Below are positions 1 to 14,417 of a stretch of DNA of 64,000 bases, piece by piece. The notes below the pieces were generated by a model. That model did not search any database, was not told where the DNA came from, and worked only from the letters and a program-made list of their open reading frames with translations. The stretch comes from Littorina saxatilis. Its lineage: Eukaryota; Mollusca; Gastropoda; Littorinimorpha; Littorinidae. Each line of letters opens with the position of its first letter. The first letter of the stretch is position 1. The DNA lies in NCBI RefSeq assembly GCF_037325665.1, contig NC_090258.1, positions 40,885,260 to 40,949,259 on the forward strand, given 5' to 3'. A program made the translations under genes and the position numbers.

Positions 1-1850
1 CCTCCATGAGACTAGTTAGATGTACAGTGACAACTGATCCTGCCTACCTCCACGAGACTAGTTAGATGTACAGTGACAACTGATCATGCCTACCTCCACG
101 AGACTAGTTAGATGTACAGTGACAACTGATCATGCCCACCTCCACGAGACTAGTTAGATGTACAGTGACAACTGATCCTGCCTACCTCCACGAGACTAGT
201 TAGATGTACAGTGACAACTGATCCTGCCTACCTCCACGAGACTAGTTAGATGTACAGGGACAACTGATCCTGCCTACCTCCACGAGACTAGTTAGATGTA
301 CAGTGACAACTGATCCTGCCCACCTCCACGAGACTAGTTAGATGTACAGTGACAACTGATCCTGCCCACCTCCACGAGACTAGTTAGATGTACAGTGACA
401 ACTGATCATGCCCACCTCCACGAGACTAGTTAGATGTACAGTGACAACTGATCATGCCTACCTCCACGAGACTAGTTAGATGTACAGTGAAAAATGATCC
501 TGCCTACCTCCACGAGACTAGTTAGATGTACAGTGACAACTGATCCTGCCTACCTCCACGAGACTAGTTTGATGTACAGTGAAAAATGATCCTGCCTACC
601 TCCACGAGACTAGTTAGATGTACAGTGAAAAATGATCCTGCCTACCTCCACGAGACTAGTTAGATGTACAGTGAAAAATGATCCTGCCTACCTCCACGAG
701 ACTAGTTAGATGTACAGTGAGAAATGATCCTGCCTACCTCCACGAGACTAGTTAGATGTACAATGAAAAATGATCCTGCCTACCTCCACGAGACTAGTTA
801 GATGTACAGTGAAAAATGATCCTGCCTACCTCCACGAGACTAGTTAGATGTACAGTGAAAAATGATCCTGCCTACCTCCACGAGACTAGTTAGATTTACA
901 GTGAAAAATTATCCTGCCTACCTCCACGAGACTAGTTAGATGTACAGTGAAAAATGATCCTGCCTACCTCCACGAGACTAGTTAGATGTACAGTGAAAAC
1001 TGATCCTGCCTTCCTCCACGAGACTAGTTAGATGTACAGTGAAAAATGATCCTGCCTACCTCCACGAGACTAGTTAGATGTACAGTGAAAAATGATCCTG
1101 CCTACCTCCACGAGACTAGTTAGATGTACAGTGAAAAATGATCCTGCCTACCTCCACGAGACTAGTTAGATGCACAGTGAAAAATGATCCTGCCTACCTC
1201 CACGAGACTAGTTAGATGTACAGTGACAACTGATCCTGCCTACCTCCACGAGACTAGTTAGATGTACAGTGAAAAATGATCCTGCCTACCTCCACGAGAC
1301 TAGTTAGATGTACAGTGACAACTGATCCTGCCTACCTCCACGAGACTAGTTAGATGTACAGTGACAACTGATCCTGCCTACCTCCACGAGACTAGTTAGA
1401 TGTACAGTGACAACTGATCCTGCATACCTCCACGAGACTAGTTAGATGTACAGTGACAACTGATCCTGCCTACCTCCACGAGACTAGTTAGATGTACAGT
1501 GACAACTGATCCTGCCTACCTCCACGAGACTAGTTAGATGTACAGTGACAACTGATCATGTCTACCGCCACGAGACTAGTTAGATGTACAGTGACAACTG
1601 ATCCTGCCTACCTCCACGAGACTAGTTAGATGTACAGTGACAACTGATCCTGCCTACCTCCACGAGACTAGTTAGATGTACAGTGACAACTGATCCTGCC
1701 TACCGCCACGAGACTAGTTAGATGTACAGTGAAAAATGATCCTGCCTACCTCCACGAGACTAGTTAGATGTACAGTGAAAAATGATCCTGCCTACCTCCA
1801 CGAGACTAGTTAGATGTACAGTGAAAAACGATCCTGCCTACCTCCACGAG
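1..1850. repeat. Satellite higher-order block, copy 1
   Basis: An ordered set of variant monomers (CAGGGACAAC at 255, TAGTTTGATG at 565, a long GAAAAATG run with one GATTTACAG unit, TGCACAG at 1171, GAAAAACG at 1821) that recurs three more times. Homology to copy 2 continues past this point to at least the CTCTCACCA variant at 2021. Confidence 0.9.
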
Positions 1851-3039
1851 ACTAGTTAGATGTACAGAGACAACTGATCATGCCTACCTCCACGAGACTA
1901 GTTAGATGTACAGTGACAACTGATCATGCCTACTTCCACGAGACTAGTTAGATGTACAGTGAAAAATGATCCTGCCTACCTCCACGAGACTAGTTAGATG
2001 TACAGTGACAACTGATCCTGCCTCTCACCACGAGACTAGTTAGATGTACAGTGAAAACTGATCATGCCTACCTCCACGAGATTAGTTAGATGTACAGTGA
2101 CAACTGATCCTGCCTACCTCCACGAGACTAGTTAGATGTACAGTGAAAACTGATCCTGCCTCCCTCCACGAGACTAGTTAGATGTACAGTGACAACTGAT
2201 CCTGCCTACTGCCACGAGACTAGTTAGATGTACAGTGACAACTGATCCTGCCTACCGCCACGAGACTAGTTAGATGTACAGTGACAACTGATCATGCCTA
2301 CCTCCACGAGACTAGTTAGATGTACAGTGAAAAATGATCCTGCCTACCTCCACGAGACTAGTTAGATGTACAGTGACAACTGATCCTGCCTCTCTCCACG
2401 AGACTAGTTAGATGTACAGTGACAACTGATCCTGCCTCCTTCCACGAGACTAGTTAGATGTACAGTGACAACTGATCCTGCCTACCTCCACGAGACTAGT
2501 TAGATGTACAGTGACAACTGATCCTGCCTACCTCCACGAGACTAGTTAGATGTACAGTGACAACTGATCCTGCCTACCTCCACGAGACTAGTTAGATGTA
2601 CAGTGACAACTGATCCTGCCTACCTCCACGAGACTAGTTAGATGTACAGTGACAACTGATCCTGCCTACCTCCACGAGACTAGTTAGATGTACAGTGACA
2701 ACTGATCCTGCCTACCTCCACGAGACTAGTTAGATGTACAGTGACAACTGATCCTGCCTACCTCCACGAGACTAGTTAGATGTACCGTGACAACTGATCC
2801 TGCCTCTCACCACGAGACTAGTTAGATGTACAGAGAAAACTGATCATGCCTACCTCCACGAGACTAGTTAGATGTACAGTGACAACTGATCATGCCTACC
2901 TCCACGAGACTAGTTAGATGTACTGTGACAACTGATCATGCCTCCCTCCACGAGACTAGTTAGATGTACAGTGACAACTGATCCTGCCTCCCTCCACGAG
3001 ACTAGTTAGATGTACAGAGACAACTGATCCTGCCTACCT

Positions 3040-4830
3040 CCACGAGACTAGTTAGATGTACAGGGACAACTGATCCTGCCTACCTCCACGAGACTAGTTA
3101 GATGTACAGTGACAACTGATCCTGCCTACCTCCACGAGACTAGTTAGATGTACAGTGACAACTGATCCTGCCCACCTCCACGAGACTAGTTAGATGTACA
3201 GTGACAACTGATCATGCCCACCTCCACGAGACTAGTTAGATGTACAGTGACAACTGATCATGCCTACCTCCACGAGACTAGTTAGATGTACAGTGAAAAA
3301 TGATCCTGCCTACCTCCACGAGACTAGTTAGATGTACAGTGACAACTGATCCTGCCTACCTCCACGAGACTAGTTTGATGTACAGTGAAAAATGATCCTG
3401 CCTACCTCCACGAGACTAGTTAGATGTACAGTGAAAAATGATCCTGCCTACCTCCACGAGACTAGTTAGATGTACAGTGAAAAATGATCCTGCCTACCTC
3501 CACGAGACTAGTTAGATGTACAGTGAGAAATGATCCTGCCTACCTCCACGAGACTAGTTAGATGTACAATGAAAAATGATCCTGCCTACCTCCACGAGAC
3601 TAGTTAGATGTACAGTGAAAAATGATCCTGCCTACCTCCACGAGACTAGTTAGATGTACAGTGAAACATGATCCTGCCTACCTCCACGAGACTAGTTAGA
3701 TTTACAGTGAAAAATTATCCTGCCTACCTCCACGAGACTAGTTAGATGTACAGTGAAAAATGATCCTGCCTACCTCCACGAGACTAGTTAGATGTACAGT
3801 GAAAACTGATCCTGCCTTCCTCCACGAGACTAGTTAGATGTACAGTGAAAAATGATCCTGCCTACCTCCACGAGACTAGTTAGATGTACAGTGAAAAATG
3901 ATCCTGCCTACCTCCACGAGACTAGTTAGATGTACAGTGAAAAATGATCCTGCCTACCTCCACGAGACTAGTTAGATGCACAGTGAAAAATGATCCTGCC
4001 TACCTCCACGAGACTAGTTAGATGTACAGTGACAACTGATCCTGCCTACCTCCACGAGACTAGTTAGATGTACAGTGAAAAATGATCCTGCCTACCTCCA
4101 CGAGACTAGTTAGATGTACAGTGACAACTGATCCTGCCTACCTCCACGAGACTAGTTAGATGTACAGTGACAACTGATCCTGCCTACCTCCACGAGACTA
4201 GTTAGATGTACAGTGACAACTGATCCTGCATACCTCCACGAGACTAGTTAGATGTACAGTGACAACTGATCCTGCCTACCTCCACGAGACTAGTTAGATG
4301 TACAGTGACAACTGATCCTGCCTACCTCCACGAGACTAGTTAGATGTACAGTGACAACTGATCATGTCTACCGCCACGAGACTAGTTAGATGTACAGTGA
4401 CAACTGATCCTGCCTACCTCCACGAGACTAGTTAGATGTACAGTGACAACTGATCCTGCCTACCTCCACGAGACTAGTTAGATGTACAGTGACAACTGAT
4501 CCTGCCTACCGCCACGAGACTAGTTAGATGTACAGTGAAAAATGATCCTGCCTACCTCCACGAGACTAGTTAGATGTACAGTGAAAAATGATCCTGCCTA
4601 CCTCCACGAGACTAGTTAGATGTACAGTGAAAAACGATCCTGCCCACCTCCACGAGACTAGTTAGATGTACTGTGACAACTGATCATGCCTCCCTCCACG
4701 AGACTAGTTAGATGTACAGTGACAACTGATCATGCCTACCTCCACGAGACTAGTTAGATGTACAGAGAAAACTGATCCTGCCTACCTCCACGAGACTAGT
4801 TAGATGTACAGTGACAACTGATCCTGCCTC
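3040..4830. repeat. Satellite higher-order block, copy 2
   Basis: Same ordered variants as copy 1, each exactly 2806 bp (61 monomers) later: CAGGGACAAC 3061, TAGTTTG 3371, TGCACAG 3977, GAAAAACG 4627, CTCTCACCA 4827. Confidence 0.9.
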
Positions 4831-7800
4831 TCACCACGAGACTAGTTAGATGTACAGAGAAAACTGATCATGCCTACCTCCACGAGATTAGTTAGATGTA
4901 CAGTGACAACTGATCCTGCCTACCTCCACGAGACTAGTTAGATGTACAGTGAAAACTGATCCTGCCTCTCTCCACGAGACTAGTTAGATGTACAGTGACA
5001 ACTGATCCTGCCTACATCCACGAGACTAGTTAGATGTACAGTGACAACTGATCCTGTCTACCTCCACGAGACTAGTTAGATGTACAGTGACAACTGATCC
5101 TGGCCACCTCCACGAGACTAGTTAGATGTACAGTGACAACTGATCATGCCTACCTCCACAAGACTAGTTAGATGTACAGAGACAACTGATCCTGCCTACC
5201 TCCACGAGACTAGTTAGATGTACAGTGACAACTGATCCTGCCTACCTCCACGAGACTAGTTAGATGTACAGTGACAACTGATCCTGCCTACCTCCACGAG
5301 ACTAGTTAGATGTACAGTGACAACTGATCCTGCCTACCTCCACGAGACTAGTTAGATGTACAGTGACAACTGATCCTGCCTCCCTCCACGAGACTAGTTA
5401 GATGTACAGTGACAACTGATCCTGCCTTCCTCCACGAGACTAGTTAGATGTACAGTGACAACTGATCCTGCCTCCCTCCACGAGACTAGTTAGATGTACA
5501 GTGACAACTGATCCTGCCTACCGCCACGAGACTAGTTAGATGTACAGTGACAACTGATCCTGCCTACCTCCACGAGACTAGTTAGATGTACAGTGACAAC
5601 TGATCCTGCCTACCTCCACGAGACTAGTTAGATGTACAGTGACAACTGATCCTGACTTCCTCCACGAGACTAGTTAGATGTACAGTGACAACTGATCCTG
5701 ACTTCCTCCACGAGACTAGTTAGATGTACTGTGACAACTGATCCTGCCTACCTCCACGAGACTAGTTAGATGTACAGTGACAACTGATCCTGCCTACCTC
5801 CACGAGACTAGTTAGATGTACAGTGACAACTGATCCTGCCTACCTCCACGAGACTAGTTAGATGTACAGTGACAACTGATCCTGCCCACCTCCACGAGAC
5901 TAGTTAGATGTACAGTGACAACTGATCCTGCCTACCTCCACGAGACTAGTTAGATGTACAGTGACAACTGATCCTGCCTACCTCCACGAGACTAGTTAGA
6001 TGTACAGTGACAACTGATCCTGCCTCCCTCCACGAGACTAGTTAGATGTACAGTGAAAACTGATCATGCCTCCCTCCACGAGACTAGTTAGATGTACAGT
6101 GACAACTGATCCTGCCTACCTCCACGAGACTAGTTAGATGTACAGTGACAACTGATCCTGCCTACCTCCACGAGACTAGTTAGATGTACAGTGACAACTG
6201 ATCATGCCTACCTCCACGAGACTAGTTAGATGTACAGTGACAACTGATCCTGCCTACCTCCACGAGACTAGTTAGATGTACAGTGACAACTGATCCTGCC
6301 TACCTCCACGAGACTAGTTAGATGTACAGTGACAACTGATCCTGCCTACCTCCACGAGACTAGTTAGATGTACAGTGACAACTGATCCTGCCTACCTCCA
6401 CGAGACTAGTTAGATGTACAGTGACAACTGATCCTGCCTACCTCCACGAGACTAGTTAGATGTACAGTGACAACTGATCCTGCCTACCTCCACGAGACTA
6501 GTTAGATGTACAGTGACAACTGATCCTGCCTACCTCCACGAGACTAGTTAGATGTACAGTGACAACTGATCCTGCCTACCTCCACGAGACTAGTTAGATG
6601 TACAGTGAAAACTGATCATGCCTTCCTCCACGAGACTAGTTAGAAGTACAGTGAAAAATGATCCTGCCTACCTCCACGAGACTAGTTAGATGTACTGTGA
6701 CAACTGATCATGCCTCCCTCCACGAGACTAGTTAGATGTACAGTGACAACTGATCATGCCTACCTCCACGAGACTAGTTAGATGTACAGTGAAAAATGAT
6801 CCTGCCTACCTCCACGAGACTAGTTAGATGTACAGTGACAACTGATCCTGCCTCTCACCACGAGACTAGTTAGATGTACAGAGAAAACTGATCATGCCTA
6901 CCTCCACGAGACTAGTTAGATGTACAGTGACAACTGATCCTGCCTACCTCCACGAGACTAGTTAGATGTACAGTGACAACTGATCCTGCCTCTCTCCACG
7001 AGACTAGTTAGATGTACAGTGACAACTGATCCTGCCTACCTCCACGAGACTAGTTAGATGTACAGTGACAACTGATCCTGCCTACCTCCACGAGACTAGT
7101 TAGATGTACAGTGAGAACTGATCCTGCCTACCTCCACGAGACTAGTTAGATGTACAGTGACAACTGATCATGCCTACCTCCACAAGACTAGTTAGATGTA
7201 CAGAGACAACTGATCCTGCCCACCTCCACGAGACTAGTTAGATGTACAGTGACAACTGATCCTGCCCACCTCCACGAGACTAGTTAGATGTACAGTGACA
7301 ACTGATCATGCCTACCTCCACGAGACTAGTTAGATGTACAGTGACAACTAATCCTGCCTACCTCCACGAGACTAGTTAGATGTACAGTGACAACTGATCC
7401 TGCCTACCTCCACGAGACTAGTTAGATGTACAGTGACAACTGATCCTGCCTCCCTCCACGAGACTAGTTAGATGTACAGTGACAACTGATCATGCCTACC
7501 TCCACGAGACTAGTTAGATGTACAGTGACAACTGATCCTGCCTACCTCCACGAGACTAGTTAGATGTACAGTGACAACTGATCCTGCCTACCTCCACGAG
7601 ACTAGTTAGATGTACAGTGACAACTGATCCTGCCTACATCCACGAGACTAGTTAGATGTACAGTGACAACTGATCCTGTCTACCTCCACGAGACTAGTTA
7701 GATGTACAGTGACAACTGATCCTGACTTCCTCCACGAGACTAGTTAGATGTACAGTGACAACTGATCATGCCTACCTCCACGAGACTAGTTAGATGTACA

Positions 7801-8499
7801 GTGACAACTGATCCTGCCTACCTCCACGAGACTAGTTAGATGTACAGTGACAACTGATCCTGCCTACCTCCACGAGACTAGTTAGATGTACAGTGACAAC
7901 TGACCCTGCATACCTCCACGAGACTAGTTAGATGTACAGTGACAACCGATCCTGCCTACCTCCACGAGACTAGTTAGATGTACAGTGACAACTGATCCTG
8001 CCTCCCTCCACGAGACTAGTTAGATGTACAGTGACAACTGATCCTGCCTCCCTCCACGAGACTAGTTAGATGTACAGTGACAACTGATCATGCCTCCCTC
8101 CACGAGACTAGTTAGATGTACAGTGACAACTGATCCTGCCTACCTCCACGAGACTAGTTAGATGTACAGTGACAACTGATCCTGCCTACCTCCACGAGAC
8201 TAGTTAGATGTACAGTGACAACTGATCCTGCCTACCTCCACGAGACTAGTTAGATGTACAGTGACAACTGATCCTGCCTACCTCCACGAGACTAGTTAGA
8301 TGTACAGTGACAACTGATCCTGCCTACCTCCACGAGACTAGTTAGATGTACAGTGACAACTGATCCTGCCTACCTCCACGAGACTAGTTAGATGTACAGG
8401 GACAACTGATCCTGCCTACCTCCACGAGACTAGTCAGATGTACAGTGACAACTGATCCTGCCTACCGCCACGAGACTAGTTAGATGTACAGTGACAACT

Positions 8500-9610
8500 G
8501 ATCATGCCTACCTCCACGAGACTAGTTAGATGTACAGTGACAACTGATCATGCCCACCTCCACGAGACTAGTTAGATGTACAGTGACAACTGATCCTGCC
8601 TACCTCCACGAGACTAGTTAGATGTACAGTGACAACTGATCCTGCCTACCTCCACGAGACTAGTTAGATGTACAGGGACAACTGATCCTGCCTACCTCCA
8701 CGAGACTAGTTAGATGTACAGTGACAACTGATCCTGCCTACCTCCACGAGACTAGTTAGATGTACAGTGACAACTGATCCTGCCTACCTCCACGAGACTA
8801 GTTAGATGTACAGTGACAACTGATCATGCCCACCTCCACGAGACTAGTTAGATGTACAGTGACAACTGATCATGCCTACCTCCACGAGACTAGTTAGATG
8901 TACAGTGAAAAATGATCCTGCCTACCTCCACGAGACTAGTTAGATGTACAGTGACAACTGATCCTGCCTACCTCCACGAGACTAGTTTGATGTACAGTGA
9001 AAAATGATCCTGCCTACCTCCACGAGACTAGTTAGATGTACAGTGAAAAATGATCCTGCCTACCTCCACGAGACTAGTTAGATGTACAGTGAAAAATGAT
9101 CCTGCCTACCTCCACGAGACTAGTTAGATGTACAGTGAGAAATGATCCTGCCTACCTCCACGAGACTAGTTAGATGTACAATGAAAAATGATCCTGCCTA
9201 CCTCCACGAGACTAGTTAGATGTACAGTGAAAAATGATCCTGCCTACCTCCACGAGACTAGTTAGATGTACAGTGAAAAATGATCCTGCCTACCTCCACG
9301 AGACTAGTTAGATTTACAGTGAAAAATTATCCTGCCTACCTCCACGAGACTAGTTAGATGTACAGTGAAAAATGATCCTGCCTACCTCCACGAGACTAGT
9401 TAGATGTACAGTGAAAACTGATCCTGCCTTCCTCCACGAGACTAGTTAGATGTACAGTGAAAAATGATCCTGCCTACCTCCACGAGACTAGTTAGATGTA
9501 CAGTGAAAAATGATCCTGCCTACCTCCACGAGACTAGTTAGATGTACAGTGAAAAATGATCCTGCCTACCTCCACGAGACTAGTTAGATGCACAGTGAAA
9601 AATGATCCTG
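8500..9610. repeat. Satellite higher-order block, copy 3 (shorter)
   Basis: Ordered variants lie exactly 5612 bp (2 x 2806) after copy 2: CAGGGACAAC 8673, TAGTTTG 8983, TGCACAG 9589. Homology stops just after the TGCACAG monomer. Confidence 0.9.
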
Positions 9611-9879
9611 CCTCCCTCCACGAGACTAGTTAGATGTACAGTGACAACTGATCCTGCCTACCGCCACGAGACTAGTTAGATGTACAGTGACAACTGATCC
9701 TGCCTCCCTCCACGAGACTAGTTAGATGTACAGTGACAACTGATCCTGCCTCCCTCCACGAGACTAGTTAGATGTACAGTGACAACTGATCATGCCTCCC
9801 TCCACGAGACTAGTTAGATGTACAGTGACAACTGATCCTGCCTACCTCCACGAGACTAGTTAGATGTACTGTGACAACT

Positions 9880-11825
9880 GATCATGCCTACCTCCACGAG
9901 ACTAGTTAGATGTACAGTGACAACTGATCATGCCCACCTCCACGAGACTAGTTAGATGTACAGTGACAACTGATCCTGCCTACCTCAACGAGACTAGTTA
10001 GATGTACAGTGACAACTGATCCTGCCTACCTCCACGAGACTAGTTAGATGTACAGGGACAACTGATCCTGCCTACCTCCACGAGACTAGTTAGATGTACA
10101 GTGACAACTGATCCTGCCTACCTCCACGAGACTAGTTAGATGTACAGTGACAACTGATCCTGCCCACCTCCACGAGACTAGTTAGATGTACAGTGACAAC
10201 TGATCATGCCCACCTCCACGAGACTAGTTAGATGTACAGTGACAACTGATCATGCCTACCTCCACGAGACTAGTTAGATGTACAGTGAAAAATGATCCTG
10301 CCTACCTCCACGAGACTAGTTAGATGTACAGTGACAACTGATCCTGCCTACCTCCACGAGACTAGTTTGATGTACAGTGAAAAATGATCCTGCCTACCTC
10401 CACGAGACTAGTTAGATGTACAGTGAAAAATGATCCTGCCTACCTCCACGAGACTAGTTAGATGTACAGTGAAAAATGATCCTGCCTACCTCCACGAGAC
10501 TAGTTAGATGTACAGTGAAAAATGATCCTGCCTACCTCCACGAGACTAGTTAGATGTACAATGAAAAATGATCCTGCCTACCTCCACGAGACTAGTTAGA
10601 TGTACAGTGAAAAATGATCCTGCCTACCTCCACGAGACTAGTTAGATGTACAGTGAAAAATGATCCTGCCTACCTCCACGAGACTAGTTAGATTTACAGT
10701 GAAAAATTATCCTGCCTACCTCCACGAGACTAGTTAGATGTACAGTGAAAAATGATCCTGCCTACCTCCACGAGACTAGTTAGATGTACAGTGAAAACTG
10801 ATCCTGCCTTCCTCCACGAGACTAGTTAGATGTACAGTGAAAAATGATCCTGCCTACCTCCACGAGACTAGTTAGATGTACAGTGAAAAATGATCCTGCC
10901 TACCTCCACGAGACTAGTTAGATGTACAGTGAAAAATGATCCTGCCTACCTCCACGAGACTAGTTAGATGCACAGTAAAAAATGATCCTGCCTACCTCCA
11001 CGAGACTAGTTAGATGTACAGTGAAAAATGATCCTGCCTACCTCCACGAGACTAGTTAGATGTACAGTGAAAAATGATCATGCCTACCTCCACGAGACTA
11101 GTTAGATGTACAGTGACAACTGATCCTGCCTACCTCCACGAGACTAGTTAGATGTACAGTGACAACTGATCCTGCCTACCTCCACGAGACTAGTTAGATG
11201 TACAGTGACAACTGATCCTGCATACCTCCACGAGACTAGTTAGATGTACAGTGACAACTGATCCTGCCTACCTCCACGAGACTAGTTAGATGTACAGTGA
11301 CAACTGATCCTGCCTACCTCCACGAGACTAGTTAGATGTACAGTGACAACTGATCATGTCTACCGCCACGAGACTAGTTAGATGTACAGTGACAACTGAT
11401 CCTGCCTACCTCCACGAGACTAGTTAGATGTACAGTGACAACTGATCCTGCCTACCTCCACGAGACTAGTTAGATGTACAGTGACAACTGATCCTGCCTA
11501 CCGCCACGAGACTAGTTAGATGTACAGTGAAAAATGATCCTGCCTACCTCCACGAGACTAGTTAGATGTACAGTGAAAAATGATCCTGCCTACCTCCACG
11601 AGACTAGTTAGATGTACAGTGAAAAATCATGCCTACCTCCACGAGACTAGTTAGATGTACAGTGACAACTGATCATGCCTACCTCCACGAGACTAGTTAG
11701 ATGTACAGTGACAACTGATCATGCCTACCTCCACGAGACTAGTTAGATGTACAGTGAAAAATGATCCTGCCTACCTCCACGAGACTAGTTAGATGTACAG
11801 TGACAACTGATCCTGCCTCTCACCA
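9880..11825. repeat. Satellite higher-order block, copy 4
   Basis: Variants lie 1380 bp (30 monomers) after copy 3: CAGGGACAAC 10053, TAGTTTG 10363, TGCACAG 10969. It matches copy 1 at offset 9798 up to 11619; after the 3-bp loss there the CTCTCACCA variant lies at offset 9795. Confidence 0.9.
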
Positions 11826-13239
11826 CGAGACTAGTTAGATGTACAGAGAAAACTGATCATGCCTACCTCCACGAGACTAGTTAGATGTACAGTGACAACT
11901 GATCCTGCCTACCTCCACGAGACTAGTTAGATGTACAGTGACAACTGATCCTGCCTCTCTCCACGAGACTAGTTAGATGTACAGTGACAACTGATCCTGC
12001 CTACATCCACGAGACTAGTTAGATGTACAGTGACAACTGATCCTGTCTACCTCCACGAGACTAGTTAGATGTACAGTGACAACTGATCCTGTCTACCTCC
12101 ACGAGACTAGTTAGATGTACAGTGACAACTGATCATGCCTACCTCCATGAGACTAGTTAGATGTACAGTGACAACTGATCCTGCCTACCTCCACGAGACT
12201 AGTTAGATGTACTGTGACAACTGATCCTGCCTACCTCCACGAGACTAGTTAGATGTACAGTGACAACTGATCCTGCCTACCTCCACGAGACTAGTTAGAT
12301 GTACAGTGACAACTGATCCTGCCTACCTCCACGAGACTAGTTAGATGTACAGTGACAACTGATCCTGCCTCCCTCCACGAGACTAGTTAGATGTACAGTG
12401 AAAACTGATCATGCCTCCCTCCACGAGACTAGTTAGATGTACAGTGACAACTGATCCTGCCTCCCTCCACGAGACTAGTTAGATGTACAGTGACAACTGA
12501 TCCTGCCTACCTCCACGAGACTAGTTAGATGTACAGTGACAACTGATCCTGCCTACCTGCACGAGACTAGTTAGATGTACAGTGACAACTGATCCTGCCT
12601 ACATCCACGAGACTAGTTAGATGTACAGTGACAACTGATCCTGTCTACCTCCACGAGACTAGTTAGATGTACAGTGACAACTGATCCTGTCTACCTCCAC
12701 GAGACTAGTTAGATGTACAGTGACAACTGATCCTGCCTACCTCCACGAGACTAGTTAGATGTACAGTGACAACTGATCCTGCCTCCCTCCACGAGACTAG
12801 TTAGATGTACAGTGAAAACTGATCATGCCTCCCTCCACGAGACTAGTTAGATGTACAGTGAAAACTGATCCTGCCTACCTCCACGAGACTAGTTAGATGT
12901 ACAGTGACAACTGATCCTGCCTACCTCCACGAGACTAGTTAGATGTACAGTGACAACTGATCCTGCCTACCTCCACGAGACTAGTTAGATGTACAGTGAC
13001 AACTGATCCTGCCTCCTTCCACGAGACTAGTTAGATGTACAGTGACAACTGATCCTGCCTACCTGCACGAGACTAGTTAGATGTACAGTGACAACTGATC
13101 CTGCCTCCCTCCACGAGACTAGTTAGATGTACAGTGACAACTGATCCTGCCTACCTCCACGAGACTAGTTAGATGTACAGTGACAACTGATCCTGCCTTC
13201 CTCCACGAGACTATAGTTAGATGTGCAAAAGCCGACTGA

Positions 13240-14405
13240 TGTTGGTATATATAGTCTGTTGGTCTCTTTTGACACAATTTTGTCATTTGTTGTGTCTACT
13301 TTACATTCCATGTTAATGACTCCTGGATGTTTTCATTTGTACATATGAAAAGTCGATGTTTGAATTAAACAAGTCGAGTGAAGCAATATCAAAACAGTTA
13401 GTCAAGCTGTCGGCATTAAAGTAACAGATTAAAGACATCCGACACCGATTAAACAACCATTCAAAATCGCTAATTTTTTGCCTGATGTATGTCTAAAGTA
13501 TGATAAAACAAATGTGTTAAAATCAGAGAAATCGATTGTAGCGTTGTTAAGATACAGCCTCCTGAATATGTTGACTTTTCACGGGTTTTTTTGTAAATCA
13601 AGGTAGGCTATTGGATATGGTATCTAACCGATTAATTAAATCACAACTACTTGTTTTTGTGTGTGGCGTAAATACCGACTTTGTGCACATAAAAATCATG
13701 TTTTTTTTTATAAATAAGTGTTACCATTCTTTGTGAAATGGCTAATATTCGTTAATGTACATGACGTTTTACGTGCTAAAATTAGGCCAGCTGCTCACTT
13801 CAACTGAATATATTTGCTAATAGAACCGTTAAATTTTCCAGAAAAGTTGACATCAAACAAACCTGGGTCTACACAATAAGATATCAAAAAAGAATAAAAA
13901 TCGATCGTTAAATTTTTGCACAAGTTTACAAAACGTAACCCTAACCCCATTTTGAATTTTGGTACAAAGAAAGGTAAACATTATGACACTCGTTGCAAAT
14001 GAAGAATATGGTTCAATCTAATGATTTTTTTCCTGTTATATGTTCAGTGCGTGTTACATCAAATTAATATTGTAAGGCCTCTATCCATGTTACCGTCCGT
14101 CCGTCCGTCCGTCAATCTGTTCGTCCGTCCGTCCGTCCGTCTATCCGTTACACTTTTGACCGCTAATAACTCCTGTGTTTATGGGCCCGTTGTCTTCAAA
14201 TTTGGAATGACATATACCATTGTTATGGCATATCTGTGGTTACCATTTCTAGCCAATCGCTTCGCGAATACCGAGGTTTCACACGGTTTAGCGCGCACAC
14301 GTCATTTCCTTTGCCTATACCTCTAGCGTTTCTTGACCGATTTCGTGTGAATGTGGATATGCTGATGCTTAAACCTGGTGCAACACTTCAAAAACATCGC
14401 TTCTT
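13240..14405. other. Non-coding DNA right of the satellite
   Basis: AT-rich sequence with no recognised gene. It includes a (CCGT)n microsatellite with interruptions at 14094-14152 followed by sequence that looks like part of a dispersed repeat. Forward reading frames of 65-101 codons here have no recognisable protein features. Confidence 0.6.
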
Positions 14406-14417
14406 AGTGGATGGAGT

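Larger units (their letters stand above)
1..13239. repeat. 46-bp satellite array, about 288 monomers
   Basis: The whole stretch is head-to-tail copies of a 46-bp unit reading CCTCCACGAGACTAGTTAG then ATGTACAGTGACAACTG then ATCCTGCCTA. Most differences between copies are at a few positions: GACAACTG versus GAAAAATG, ATCC versus ATCA, and CTACC versus CTCCC, CCACC or CTCTCA. Every monomer has TAG stops in two forward frames and stops in reverse, so no reading frame of 60 codons exists here. The array runs off the left edge. Only one monomer-length change was seen, a 3-bp loss near 11627. The last unit (about 13196-13239) is degenerate, with CTATAG and GTGCAAAAGCC, and marks the right boundary. 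Function unknown; centromeric, heterochromatic or transposon-borne origins are all possible. Confidence 0.98.

Noticed and set aside
1-13239. CRISPR-like array
   Set aside because: Unit length is constant, there are no unique spacers and the monomers are head to tail; it is a satellite.
13930-13950. ACCCTAACCCC as a telomere remnant
   Set aside because: Only about two units and no array; chance occurrence.
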